Part shown: piece after piece, positions 1 to 8,291 of the stretch
Layout: every line of letters begins with the position of its first letter
How positions within the stretch are numbered: position 1 is the stretch's first letter
Origin: Chitinophagales bacterium
GTDB lineage: Bacteria; Bacteroidota; Bacteroidia; Chitinophagales; Saprospiraceae
Length of the DNA: 36,964 nt
Direction of reading: 5' to 3'
Assembly: GCA_022360175.1 (NCBI GenBank)
Contig: JAKSDI010000029.1
Coordinates: 1 to 36,964 of the forward strand
Program-made: the position numbers and the translations under genes
The notes under the pieces: generated by a model
Database searches by the model: none
Seen by the model: only the letters and a program-made list of their open reading frames with translations
What the model was told of the DNA's origin: nothing

Positions 1-175
1 CCCAAACTTGTTTGAGTACTTTATATTTCTCTGTTCTACATTTTACATTTACTTTTGCCGTGCTGTCTGCATTGGGCAGTCCAAATATAATTCCTTCTTT
101 GACAAAGAACGAAGGAAAAAGCTCAACTCATTAGCTTCGATCCACACTTTCGTCAAAGAACCAACATAATGTTAG

Positions 176-823
176 ATGTTAAAAACAAAAGTAAAAGCTA
201 CCGCCGTCACCAATCTTACTGATGCCCGTTACTTTGCTGCCTGGGAAGCAGAATGGCTAGGGTTTAACCTAAACAGTGGAGACGAATCATATATTGCCCC
301 TCATGAGATGAAAGCTATTAAAGAGTGGGTAGATGGTGTAAAAATAATTGGAGAGTTTGACATCCAGGCCGCTGAGGACATTATAGAATCAGTAGATTTA
401 CTGGAATTGGATGGTGTGCAGGTGGGCACTTTTGCCGATTCTCATACATTACAGCTATTACATCAGCAGGAAATACCTGTTATCAAAGAAATAGTACTAA
501 CTGAAATTGCTGAGTTGGATCAATTAGAAGAACAATTGAGTGAACAATCTACATATGTGGAAAACTTTCTACTCAATTTTGATAAAAATGGGATGCACTG
601 GAAGGACCTTTCAGCAAATGCCGTTGCCCAACTCGAAAAATTATCCAGCCGCTATTCCATATTACTTAGCATTGGACATAATGGTGAAGAATTATTGAAT
701 ATGCTTGAGCATCTCTCCATCACAGGTATCAGTGTACGCGGAGGAGAGGAGGAAAAAGTAGGCTTCAAATCTTATGAGGATTTGGATGATATTTTTGAAG
801 CATTGGAGGTATTCGAAGAATAA
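176..823 (+). CDS. Phosphoribosylanthranilate isomerase-like (TrpF-fold) protein, probably not catalytic
   Basis: A 215-residue TIM-barrel protein resembling TrpF. The opening VKATAVTNLTDARYFAAW matches the TrpF signature VKICGITNxxDA, and ISVRGGEEEKVGFKSYEDL near residues 186-203 matches the phosphate-binding C-terminal part (VSSGVE...GxKD). Both catalytic residues of true TrpF appear replaced: the Cys of KICG is Thr9, and the general-acid Asp of the LLD motif is Asn134 in FLLNFDKNG; the GGTGK loop is also missing. No other trp gene lies nearby. From the family, loss of Cys and Asp should abolish Amadori rearrangement, so another role for the barrel is inferred. The start at 176 is the first ATG in frame, and the protein then matches TrpF from its beginning. 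Confidence 0.75.
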   Translation: MLKTKVKATAVTNLTDARYFAAWEAEWLGFNLNSGDESYIAPHEMKAIKEWVDGVKIIGEFDIQAAEDIIESVDLLELDGVQVGTFADSHTLQLLHQQEIPVIKEIVLTEIAELDQLEEQLSEQSTYVENFLLNFDKNGMHWKDLSANAVAQLEKLSSRYSILLSIGHNGEELLNMLEHLSITGISVRGGEEEKVGFKSYEDLDDIFEALEVFEE

Positions 824-903
824 GTAATCCTAACCTAGAATTAACACCTCAAACAAGTAATTATTCCCCATGCTCACTATATTTACTCAATAATACAGTA
901 AGC

Positions 904-2133
904 ATGAAAAACTTCTTCCTTCTTTTAGGATTCCTGCTTCTCGCAGTCGTAGCAGAAACGCAATCTCAAACACTGAGTGAGGATCAGTATGTGATACTTA
1001 TTTCCTGTGATGGTTATCGCTATGATTACACAGAACGTTTCCAGCCACCTAATATCACCCGCTTCATAGAAGAAGGAGTTGAAGCAGCTTCTATGATACC
1101 AAGCTTTCCTTCTAAAACTTTCCCTAACCATTATACTATTGCTACAGGTCTTTATCCTGAACATCATGGCCTGGTAAACAATTCTTTTTATAATCCGGAA
1201 AGAGATAAGATATATCGAATTCGCGATCGCGAAGTAGTAGAAGATGGAAGCTGGTATGGAGGCTCTCCATTGTGGGTCAATGCAGAACAGAATGGAATGA
1301 TTGCCGCTAGTTATTTCTTTGTCGGCTCAGAAGCAGATGTACAGGGGGTACGTCCATCCTATTACCATAGATATGACGGTAGCATTCCTAATAAAGATCG
1401 AGTAAAACAGGTTTTGGAATGGTTGTCTCTACCTGAAGAAAAACGCCCTCGTTTTATTACGCTCTATTTTTCTGACATGGATGATGCTGGCCATCGATAC
1501 GGCCCACATGGAGATAAGCAATTGAATAAAGCGCTTGGCAAACTGGATGAAGCACTAGGCCAATTATTCAAAGGTGTAAAAAAAACGGGGCTACCTGTCA
1601 ACATCATAATGGTATCTGATCACGGGATGAAAGAAGTCACTCCTGATAAACTTATCAACCTTGATCCCATCAAGCAAGATGAAAAATATAGAATAGTTAA
1701 TAATGGTGCACTGGCCCACGTTTACCTGAAAGAAAAAGCAAACAAGGAAACCGTAACAAACTATATAAATGACCAAGCGGAGTACCTCACTGCTTATACA
1801 ATAGAAGACTTTCCTCACTATCATGATAAATCTAATCCTTGTCTGGGAGACATTATATTACTCCCTGAATATGGCTATTATCTTTCTGATAGTCGCCGCA
1901 TTGGGATGATACAATCTGGCCGTTTTACACAAGGAGGCGAACACGGTTTCCATCCCGACTTTTTAGAAATGCATGCCATCTTTTACGCCAATGGGCCTGC
2001 CTTTAAAAAAGGAATGAAAATTCCATCTTTTGAAAACATTCATGTCTATCCCATGATCTGTGAAATTTTAGGGCTCCCTCTTCCAGAGAAACTGGATGGG
2101 CAAGCAGAAGTATTAAGGCCTATACTTAAGTAA
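904..2133 (+). CDS. Ectonucleotide pyrophosphatase/phosphodiesterase (alkaline phosphatase superfamily), secreted
   Basis: A 409-residue NPP-family enzyme expected to hydrolyse nucleotide or related phosphodiester/pyrophosphate bonds outside the cytoplasm. Residues 1-23 form a signal peptide. Two-metal site residues are visible: Asp36 in ISCDGYRYDY, the nucleophile Thr72 in PSFPSKTFPNHYTIATG, Asp191 and His197 in YFSDMDDAGHRYGPHG, Asp239-His240 in VSDHGM, and His347 in GGEHGFHP. Length and motif order are as in other bacterial NPPs. The C-terminus (LPLPEKLDGQAEVL) also matches the family. It is probably a single gene, with 80 bases before it and a structured spacer after it. Confidence 0.93.
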   Translation: MKNFFLLLGFLLLAVVAETQSQTLSEDQYVILISCDGYRYDYTERFQPPNITRFIEEGVEAASMIPSFPSKTFPNHYTIATGLYPEHHGLVNNSFYNPERDKIYRIRDREVVEDGSWYGGSPLWVNAEQNGMIAASYFFVGSEADVQGVRPSYYHRYDGSIPNKDRVKQVLEWLSLPEEKRPRFITLYFSDMDDAGHRYGPHGDKQLNKALGKLDEALGQLFKGVKKTGLPVNIIMVSDHGMKEVTPDKLINLDPIKQDEKYRIVNNGALAHVYLKEKANKETVTNYINDQAEYLTAYTIEDFPHYHDKSNPCLGDIILLPEYGYYLSDSRRIGMIQSGRFTQGGEHGFHPDFLEMHAIFYANGPAFKKGMKIPSFENIHVYPMICEILGLPLPEKLDGQAEVLRPILK

Positions 2134-2163
2134 TCACTCATTAAACTACTTTTCCTTTCATCC

Positions 2164-2229
2164 GTTTTGTCTACACCAATAGTGTTCAAACAATAAAATG
2201 TAAAACATTCTATTTCGAATAGACAAAAC
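2164..2229. repeat. Inverted repeat with nested hairpins upstream of the GNAT gene
   Basis: GTTTTGTCTA (2164-2173) and TAGACAAAAC (2220-2229) form a perfect 10-bp inverted repeat. Between them are AATGT-AAA-ACATT (2197-2109+; 2197-2209) and TCTATT-TCG-AATAGA (2210-2224), the latter competing with the outer stem. It may terminate the upstream phosphodiesterase gene or form a structured leader for the gene starting at 2238. The structure is seen in the sequence; the role is inferred. Confidence 0.5.
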
Positions 2230-2237
2230 AGTAAGCG

Positions 2238-2534
2238 ATGGCAGAATATCAGATACAGAACAATACCGAAGGCCGTAAATTTGAAATCAAACTGGATGGG
2301 CACACCGCTTTTGCTGATTACATGATCAGTGGCGAAAAAATAATCTTCACCCATACTGAAGTTCCTAAAGCATTAGCAGGTAAAGGATTGGGAAGTATGC
2401 TAGCCAAAACAGCATTGAACTACGCTAAAGACCATCAGTTAAAAGTAATGCCCCTTTGTCCTTTTATGGCTGGTTATATTAAGCGCCATCCGGAGTGGAA
2501 AGAATTACTATTGCCAGGATTTAATGTGGGGTAA
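2238..2534 (+). CDS. Small GNAT-family N-acetyltransferase (YjdJ type)
   Basis: A 98-residue protein of the short acetyltransferase family with a single compact GNAT core. The acetyl-CoA binding signature is GKGLGSMLAKTALNYAK (about residues 50-66), preceded by the beta strand IIFTHTEVP and followed by LKVMPLCPFMAGYIKRHPEW, the conserved C-terminal block of this subfamily. The length is normal for the group. The substrate is unknown. The ATG at 2238 follows the inverted repeat closely, leaving only 8 bases between them. Confidence 0.88.
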   Translation: MAEYQIQNNTEGRKFEIKLDGHTAFADYMISGEKIIFTHTEVPKALAGKGLGSMLAKTALNYAKDHQLKVMPLCPFMAGYIKRHPEWKELLLPGFNVG

Positions 2535-2548
2535 TGCGCATCAAGTGT

Positions 2549-2650
2549 CAAGTTCAAACTCAAAGTTTTGTAAAAGATGCTTGTCCTCGCCTTGACATTT
2601 ATAAACCTCAAGTTTAAAATACAGTAAACTACGCTTGCGTTTTGAACTTG
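2549..2650. repeat. Low-complexity CAAG/CTTG tract with inverted repeat
   Basis: CAAGTTCAAA at 2549-2558 is perfectly complementary to TTTGAACTTG at 2641-2650. The tract continues with repeated CTTGCACTTG words up to about 2673. It lies in the gene-free spacer 2535-2776 between the GNAT gene and lptC. No promoter consensus is evident there. It could be a repeat relic or a weak terminator. Confidence 0.35.
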
Positions 2651-2776
2651 TGCTTGCACTTGCACTTGAGTTTCCTTAGCGCTTACACCTTCACATTATC
2701 CTTCTCTCCTCTTGCATACTGTTCTTTTTTTTATCAACTTCGTAATAATAAATACTACAAACTTTAAGATCCCTTA

Positions 2777-3340
2777 ATGAGCAAATACTTATTAGCAGGT
2801 ATATTATTGATTTTTGTCTTTTCAGCTTGCAAGAATGATCTTGAGGAGATAGAAGCTTTAATGGAAAATTTTGATACGCGCATAGAAATAGCCAAAGATG
2901 TAGAAATACTTTATAGCGATTCTGCTATTGTACGAGTACGCATCACGGGCCCTACCATGCACAACCATATCAGCAAAAGAGAACCCAAGCAGGAATTCCC
3001 AGATGGCATGTATGTGGAGTTTTTTGATGGGTCGGGAAAAATTACCAGCCATTTGTCTGCACGTTATGGTTTACGAATGCAAAAAAAGGATGAAGTGGTG
3101 GTAAGAGACAGTGTCGTATGGGAAAGTATAGAAGGCGAAAAACTAGAAACAGAAGAATTAATTTGGGAAGAACGCAAGAAACGTGTTTACACTAATAAAT
3201 TTGTGGTCGTAACTCGCCCCGATGAGATTATTTACGGCCATGGCTTTGAAGCTGATCAAGATTTTACTTATTCGAGGATTAATGCTATTGAAGGCCGGCT
3301 AAAAGTGAACGAACCCACCGATCAATCCCCAGAACAATAA
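2777..3340 (+). CDS. lptC: LPS export ABC transporter periplasmic component LptC (lipoprotein form)
   Basis: A 187-residue LptC-family protein, which passes lipopolysaccharide from the inner-membrane LptBFG complex to the periplasmic bridge. It has a lipoprotein signal with lipobox FSAC (Cys18), as is common in Bacteroidota. The beta-jellyroll follows the family pattern: VEILYSDSAIVRVRITGP, then MYVEFFDGSGKITSHLSARYGLR, VRDSVVWESIEGEKLETEELIWEERKKRVYTNKFV, and IIYGHGFEADQDF. It lies 3 bases upstream of the CNNM-type gene, so the two are probably cotranscribed. The ATPase partner LptB is encoded separately at 19959. Confidence 0.9.
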   Translation: MSKYLLAGILLIFVFSACKNDLEEIEALMENFDTRIEIAKDVEILYSDSAIVRVRITGPTMHNHISKREPKQEFPDGMYVEFFDGSGKITSHLSARYGLRMQKKDEVVVRDSVVWESIEGEKLETEELIWEERKKRVYTNKFVVVTRPDEIIYGHGFEADQDFTYSRINAIEGRLKVNEPTDQSPEQ

Positions 3341-3343
3341 CCC

Positions 3344-4606
3344 ATGACACTAACCATTATTTTGGCTTCCCTCTTATTGTCTGCCTTGTTTTCGGGCACG
3401 GAGATTGCTTATATCTCTGCCAATAAGCTACGAGTGGAACTCAAAAAGAAAAAGGGTGTTCGAAGAGGGCGTATTTTAGCAGGTTTTTATGATGACCCTG
3501 CCAGTTTCCTGGGTACAATGCTTGTAGGTAATAATATAGCGCTTGTTATTTTCACCTATTTCATGGCCAAATTGATGGAGCCTCCGTTGATGCAATTCAG
3601 TTGGTTGTCCAATGCCCCTTTATTATTATTACTAATTGAAACAATCTTCATCACTATCATTGTGCTAATATTTGGTGAATTTCTTCCTAAAACACTCTTT
3701 CGTTTATTTGCTGATCAGGCACTATATTTCCTGGCGATTCCACTAAAAGCCCTGCAGTGGATTTTATTAATTCCTTCCTGGTTAATGACCCGCCTTTCTA
3801 ATCTATTATTGAGAGCTATCCGTACCCCTGTAGAAGAAGTGGACAATGCTTTTACGCGTACAGACCTGGAACATTTCATTAATGATACTCGCACGGATAC
3901 AGACGAAGACATCGACCGCGAATTATTTGGCAAAGCCCTTAATCTGCATGATATCCGCGTGCGCGAATGCATGATCCCTCGCCCAGAGATTGAGCATATC
4001 GATGTCAGTGCTTCCGTAGAAGATCTTGAGCAGCTTTTTAAGGAAACCAAGCTTTCCAGGCTAATCATCATCAAGGATGATATTGATGATGTGTTGGGTT
4101 ATGTACATCATCAGCAATTGTTACAATTACCTAAAACCGTCAATAATATCATACTGGAACTACCATTCATTCCGGAAGCAATGCGTGTAACAGATCTTTT
4201 GAATCGCTTTATTAGAGATCGAGTTAATATTGCAATGGTAGTGGATGAATTTGGAGGCATATCTGGCTTAATTACGATGGAAGATATCCTGGAGGAGTTG
4301 TTTGGTGAAATTGAAGACGAACACGACCAGGAAGAGTATGTAGAATCTGTAGTCTTAGAAGGTAAAGAGTACATTTTTTCAGGCCGTCTAGAAGTAGATT
4401 ATCTGAATGAAAAATATGGCCTTAGTTTTCCAGAAGGAGGGGAATTTCATACCCTATCCGGTTATCTGGTAACCACTACCGAAAATATTCCCGATAAGGG
4501 AGATGTATTAGAATTAAATGGCTATCGTTTTATCTTAGAATTGGTAAGTGATACGAAGATAGAAACCATAAGAGTCATAAAACTACTCGATGAAGAAACA
4601 ACATAA
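3344..4606 (+). CDS. CNNM/CorC-type membrane protein (DUF21 + CBS pair + CorC_HlyC), hemolysin family
   Basis: A 420-residue inner-membrane protein. Residues 1-165 hold the DUF21 (CNNM) transmembrane domain, with SALFSGTEIAYISANKLRVEL at the start and LIFGEFLPKTLF before the last helices. A CBS pair follows: VRECMIPRPEIEHIDVSAS, then SRLIIIKDDIDDVLGYVH and VNIAMVVDEFGGISGLITMEDILEELFGEIEDE. The C-terminus (about 335-415) is a CorC_HlyC domain. Relatives move Mg2+ or Co2+; the old name hemolysin is historical. It starts 3 bases after lptC. Its stop lies only 5 bases from the end of the convergent P450 gene, with no clear terminator between. Confidence 0.92.
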   Translation: MTLTIILASLLLSALFSGTEIAYISANKLRVELKKKKGVRRGRILAGFYDDPASFLGTMLVGNNIALVIFTYFMAKLMEPPLMQFSWLSNAPLLLLLIETIFITIIVLIFGEFLPKTLFRLFADQALYFLAIPLKALQWILLIPSWLMTRLSNLLLRAIRTPVEEVDNAFTRTDLEHFINDTRTDTDEDIDRELFGKALNLHDIRVRECMIPRPEIEHIDVSASVEDLEQLFKETKLSRLIIIKDDIDDVLGYVHHQQLLQLPKTVNNIILELPFIPEAMRVTDLLNRFIRDRVNIAMVVDEFGGISGLITMEDILEELFGEIEDEHDQEEYVESVVLEGKEYIFSGRLEVDYLNEKYGLSFPEGGEFHTLSGYLVTTTENIPDKGDVLELNGYRFILELVSDTKIETIRVIKLLDEETT

Positions 4607-4611
4607 TTTGA

Positions 4612-5880
4612 CTAAGCTTTCTTAAAAAATCTAACCTTATACGGATGCTTGGGGCCCATTGTCATCGGGGTGATCAACTCTAAAGGGCCTTCCTTTTCGG
4701 CTACAATATCATATTGACGGACCAATGTCTCTGCCATTATTTTCATTTCCATCAAAGCAAAGTGGTTTCCAATACAAATCCTTGGCCCTAATCCAAAAGG
4801 CATATAGGCTTTTTGTGGATAATCTTTTAAAAATCGATCTGGAAGAAATTCATCTGGATCATTCCAGAATTCAGGATGCCGATGCATGGCGTAAATGCTA
4901 AGAAAAACGGTTGTCCCAGCTTCTACTTTTTCACCTAATAATACATCATCATCCAGCATTTCACGACTTACTGCCCATACAGGAGGGTACATTCGCAATA
5001 CTTCCATAATAAAATGTTCCCAATTCAGATCATCGCCTTCATCTGCTATTCGTTGGACTAAATGCGGGTGCTGGAGCAACTGATGTATTAAAAAGATCAT
5101 CCCATTTGTTGTTGTTTCTTGTCCGGCTAAAAATAGTGTGATGATTTCATCAAAAACCTGTTGGTCTGTCCAATCTCCTTTCTTTAGTGCTTCTAGCATC
5201 TGTTTTACCAATACCCCTTTGTTATTATCCTGCCTGGATAGATAGAACAGTTGTAGAATAATACCTTCTAATGCCTTTACAGACTGCCTAAACTGCCGGT
5301 TAGTGCGCGTAGGCCAGGATGGGGGCGCCATTAGCGGTTTTTTCATTCTGTCATTTGCATAAGTACGTAAGAACCAAAGGTGACGGTGTACTTCTCCCAT
5401 ACCATTAATGGAAGCAGGCTCAAGGCCAAATAGTGCTTTAAGCAAAATATCCCTTGTCCATTCTAAAAACATCGGTTGTAGGTCAATAGCAGTATCAAGT
5501 GATAATTGTTCTAATTTTTCAGCTACTACTTCTTTCATGGCCTGCTCCATATTAGCGATCTCCTTTCGGTGAAAAGCAACTTGTAACCGCCTCCTGTTTT
5601 GTAGCCAGCTATCTCCTTCCGCAGTAAGCAAGCCTTCACCCAAAAACTCCTGCAAGCCCTGGTAGGCAAAACTTTTCACATAATTGCGGTGATTCTTTTG
5701 GAGTACCTGACGAATCGCTTCTGGTTCCAATAAAATGAGAAAATCCCGAAAGGCAATACGAGCACGAGCCATAGGTAATCCTTTATTTGCACATGCAAGT
5801 ACAAACCCAAGAGTATCCGCAGCAAAATGGGAAGTATGCCCAAGTATAGGATGTTTTTTAAAAGGTACAGAAGGTATCAT
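4612..5880 (-). CDS. Cytochrome P450
   Basis: A 422-residue heme-thiolate monooxygenase. Signatures: I-helix oxygen-binding motif LAGQETT (252-257), K-helix ExxR (Glu293-Arg296, EVLR), the DEFLPDRF meander, and the heme-binding loop PFGLGPRICIG with the axial Cys369. There is no membrane anchor, so it is probably soluble and needs a separate ferredoxin or flavodoxin system. No redox partner is adjacent, but Rieske and ferric-reductase genes occur 27 kb away. The substrate is unknown. The start ATG gives the expected IPSVPFKKHPILGH N-terminus. It is convergent with the CNNM-type gene. Confidence 0.96.
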   Translation of the reverse strand: MIPSVPFKKHPILGHTSHFAADTLGFVLACANKGLPMARARIAFRDFLILLEPEAIRQVLQKNHRNYVKSFAYQGLQEFLGEGLLTAEGDSWLQNRRRLQVAFHRKEIANMEQAMKEVVAEKLEQLSLDTAIDLQPMFLEWTRDILLKALFGLEPASINGMGEVHRHLWFLRTYANDRMKKPLMAPPSWPTRTNRQFRQSVKALEGIILQLFYLSRQDNNKGVLVKQMLEALKKGDWTDQQVFDEIITLFLAGQETTTNGMIFLIHQLLQHPHLVQRIADEGDDLNWEHFIMEVLRMYPPVWAVSREMLDDDVLLGEKVEAGTTVFLSIYAMHRHPEFWNDPDEFLPDRFLKDYPQKAYMPFGLGPRICIGNHFALMEMKIMAETLVRQYDIVAEKEGPLELITPMTMGPKHPYKVRFFKKA

Positions 5881-5974
5881 TTCATAAAGATATTGACAAT
5901 GAAAGACATATGGATAAATTTAAAATATCATTTATTATTATCATTTAAATCTCTCTGTTCTTCAGTGTTTTTGT

Positions 5975-5982
5975 TAATTTTG
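5975..5982 (+). promoter_or_regulatory. Possible -7 promoter box for the glucosaminidase pair
   Basis: TAATTTTG matches the Bacteroidota TAnnTTTG box and lies 61 bases before the ATG at 6043, but I see no TTG at the right distance upstream. It is weak support only, in a very AT-rich spacer. Confidence 0.25.
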
Positions 5983-6042
5983 TTCATTGATTTTTTTTAT
6001 ATCCAGGCAATTAAAAAGCTCTGCTTTAAGTGACGTTCAGCA

Positions 6043-7044
6043 ATGTTAGAACCCCTCTACAGATCAGCTACCAGTTTTCTGGCGACGATAGCTGCGGTGG
6101 TGGCTATCATGGCAGGATTATATCAATATCAGAACAATCGATCGACCATTGTTGAATTACCAATTATTAAAGAGCTTTCACAAACTTACCTTAAGTTTTC
6201 AAGTTCGCTTTCCTCTTCAGCATTTCAGCATTTTTATGAAGTGGAAGAAGGGCAAGCTCGATTCTATTCCGAACAACAAGAAGCAACACTTCGCCCCGGA
6301 CAATTATTAGTCCGTTCGAGTTGGAATGGAGACAGTATTATGCAAAAACTCTCCTTTTCAAAAAGTAAAAGGAGGCAAGCAAAACGATTTGTGAAATATA
6401 TTGAGCAGTATAAAAGTATTGCTCTACGCGACATGTATCTCCACAAGGTACCTGCTAGCATTAAACTTGCTCAGGCATTGCTCGAGTCAGGGGCTGGTGA
6501 ATCGCAACTCGCACGCAAAACTAATAATCATTTTGGAATTAAAGCCCGGCCTGGAAAATCGGCTAGAGCGAAAATTAGAGCTCGACATTACAAGCAGTTA
6601 CGAGATGAAGAATTTATACCTGTACAGCCAGCTATCAGTACTTATCGTTTTACTGACGATAATACTTATGACCGCTTTGAAGTATATCATGGTGTAGGAG
6701 ATAGCTATCAACGTCACACTCAATTACTCACTCGCTCTTGTAAAAGTGGTGGCAAAGGTTGCTACGCCTGGATATGGCAAGAATTCCCTGTTGGAAAAGA
6801 TCACTCCATTGTAGATGCGGCCAGGCACCATTACCGTTCTTCCGGCATCAGTGCAAATGATTTTTTTGATGGAAAAACCCATCTACCCTACTATGCTGCT
6901 TGTGCTGCCGGATTAAAAATGGCGGGCTATGCCACCAGCCCGACCTATCATAAAAAGATAACTTACATAATTGAAACATATGAACTATGGCGCTTTGATA
7001 TAGATCTTCTTAGAGCAATAGATCAAAGCCTGAACAACGAATAA
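6043..7044 (+). CDS. Membrane-anchored glucosaminidase-domain protein (peptidoglycan hydrolase)
   Basis: A 333-residue protein with an N-terminal membrane segment (about 8-28) and a periplasmic mannosyl-glycoprotein endo-beta-N-acetylglucosaminidase (FlgJ-like) domain at about 115-320. The core VPASIKLAQALLESGAGESQLARKTNNHFGIK carries the expected catalytic Glu148. The domain ends in the substrate-groove motif AAGLKMAGYATSPTYHKKITYIIETYELWRFD. It should cut peptidoglycan glycan strands. There is an extra Lys/Arg-rich insert near 165-185, and two Cys in SCKSGGKGCYAW that may form a disulfide. The next gene starts 4 bases downstream and is a divergent relative, so they probably form an operon. 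Confidence 0.88.
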   Translation: MLEPLYRSATSFLATIAAVVAIMAGLYQYQNNRSTIVELPIIKELSQTYLKFSSSLSSSAFQHFYEVEEGQARFYSEQQEATLRPGQLLVRSSWNGDSIMQKLSFSKSKRRQAKRFVKYIEQYKSIALRDMYLHKVPASIKLAQALLESGAGESQLARKTNNHFGIKARPGKSARAKIRARHYKQLRDEEFIPVQPAISTYRFTDDNTYDRFEVYHGVGDSYQRHTQLLTRSCKSGGKGCYAWIWQEFPVGKDHSIVDAARHHYRSSGISANDFFDGKTHLPYYAACAAGLKMAGYATSPTYHKKITYIIETYELWRFDIDLLRAIDQSLNNE

Positions 7045-7048
7045 TCTT

Positions 7049-8137
7049 ATGAAAAACAATTACTATCAGCCAAGAAGAAGAAGTGGAATTAGTAGCCTTC
7101 TCAATATACTGGGTATACTCTTTGCTATTGTCATTGTCATTGGTGCAATGGATCGGGCAGGAGTACGCGTAATTCTGGATAACGACAAAGAAAGCCAATA
7201 TCATAGTGCAGGCTTCCTTTCAGGAAATCAACAGCAAGCTCCTCAAAATGAACAGGACATTATAGTAGTAGGTACTGAAAACCAGTCTGCTGATTATCCT
7301 GCTTATAACCGTACACCTTCTTCCTATTCTGCCTCTCGTAGTATCAAAATAGATGAAACAGCATGGATTGAGCGCTTTGCTTCCACTGCCCGCAAGCAAG
7401 CTCTGGTAAAAGGCGTGCCTGCTGGTGTAGCATTAGCAGTTGGGCTTGAGAAAATAAAATCCGGGATAAATATCAATGATTGGGAAACATTTGTAGAAGA
7501 AGTTACCATTCCTTTGGTAGCAATAAAACAAATGGCATCCAGAGAGGAATTGCAAACCTACTATAAATACTCTGCCAACAGCTATCGCTGGATTGATGGG
7601 CTGGGAGAAGCCAGGCATTTCACATCAAGGGCTCTAAAAACACATTTACAGAAGTATCACCTGGATCGTTATGATAATGACGTCAAGGAAATGATAGCTG
7701 GTGGGGGAACACACGATCAGCAGTTTAACAAAAAATCTACTCATGTAGCAGATGAAGTAGCCAGCTCTATGGTAGCACGCCGTATAAAAAAACAGGAAAC
7801 CGAAGTGCTACGTACAGCAGAACCTGAAAATGCAGCTTCCTGGGAACAACGATATGATGAGATTGTAGGAAAAGCAGTAGCCAAGGAAATAGCACGTAAA
7901 AAGTTGAAAAGTGGACAGTACATTTCAGAGGAAGATATGGCAGGCCTTATAGATGAAACTAATGAGGAAACAGGTAAAGTACTAGAGCGCAATGTTTCCC
8001 TGCTAGGCCGTAAGATCAATCGCGAGCATAAAGATGCAGACAATATGCTAGATATCACTAATCCGAACAATGTACAGGCAAGAGAGGAGTTGTACCAAAA
8101 AGAGATAAAAAAACACCGTGTAGCCGGTGACAATTAG
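7049..8137 (+). CDS. Degenerate glucosaminidase-like membrane-anchored protein
   Basis: A 362-residue protein with a basic N-terminus and one membrane helix (about 15-34). Its segment WIERFASTARKQALVKGVPAGVALAVGLEKIKSG (split by me at about 107-139) lines up with the start of the glucosaminidase domain in the proteins at 6043 and 17687 (GIPASIKLAQGILESAAG). YHLDRYDNDVKEM lines up with the end of that domain (YQLDRYDK). The position of the catalytic Glu is Lys here, and the SELARKxNNHFGIK block is absent, so hydrolase activity is unlikely. The remaining 160 residues are charged and probably helical. It starts 4 bases after the intact relative. A scaffold or regulator of that enzyme is an inference. 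Confidence 0.6.
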   Translation: MKNNYYQPRRRSGISSLLNILGILFAIVIVIGAMDRAGVRVILDNDKESQYHSAGFLSGNQQQAPQNEQDIIVVGTENQSADYPAYNRTPSSYSASRSIKIDETAWIERFASTARKQALVKGVPAGVALAVGLEKIKSGININDWETFVEEVTIPLVAIKQMASREELQTYYKYSANSYRWIDGLGEARHFTSRALKTHLQKYHLDRYDNDVKEMIAGGGTHDQQFNKKSTHVADEVASSMVARRIKKQETEVLRTAEPENAASWEQRYDEIVGKAVAKEIARKKLKSGQYISEEDMAGLIDETNEETGKVLERNVSLLGRKINREHKDADNMLDITNPNNVQAREELYQKEIKKHRVAGDN

Positions 8138-8146
8138 TCCCTTTAT

Positions 8147-8205
8147 ATAGCCTGTGCTGCATTCCGTCCATGCAAGCAAAGATGGGATGGAGCAGCACAG
8201 GCTAT
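8147..8205. terminator. Strong hairpin after the glucosaminidase pair
   Basis: ATAGCCTGTGCTGC (8147-8160) pairs perfectly over 14 bp with GCAGCACAGGCTAT (8192-8205), and the interior (TCCGTCC/GGATGGA) can extend the stem partly. It starts 10 bases after the stop at 8137. There is no long T run, but position and strength fit a terminator, possibly for both strands. Confidence 0.7.
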
Positions 8206-8291
8206 TAGATGTTATCGGTTGAGCAGGAAATAAGATAAGCCGTTAAAATAATAGCAGCAATCAAAAACAGTAGAATTACTTTAAGATTCAT
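8205..8291 (-). CDS. Possible 28-residue single-span membrane peptide
   Basis: An ATG at 8291 (minus strand) opens a 28-codon frame beginning MNLKVILLFLIAAIILTAYL, followed by ISCSTDNI and TAA; the stop touches the 14-bp hairpin at 8147-8205. The composition, with a short polar Lys start and an unbroken hydrophobic helix of about 18 residues, is what a real small membrane protein shows. The frame could still be chance in AT-rich DNA. No homologue is known to me. Confidence 0.35.
   Translation of the reverse strand: MNLKVILLFLIAAIILTAYLISCSTDNI

Noticed and set aside
5899-6033. 44-codon frame with a hydrophobic stretch before the glucosaminidase gene
   Set aside because: The hydrophobicity comes from a T-rich tract that may be the promoter region; no polar or conserved ends.
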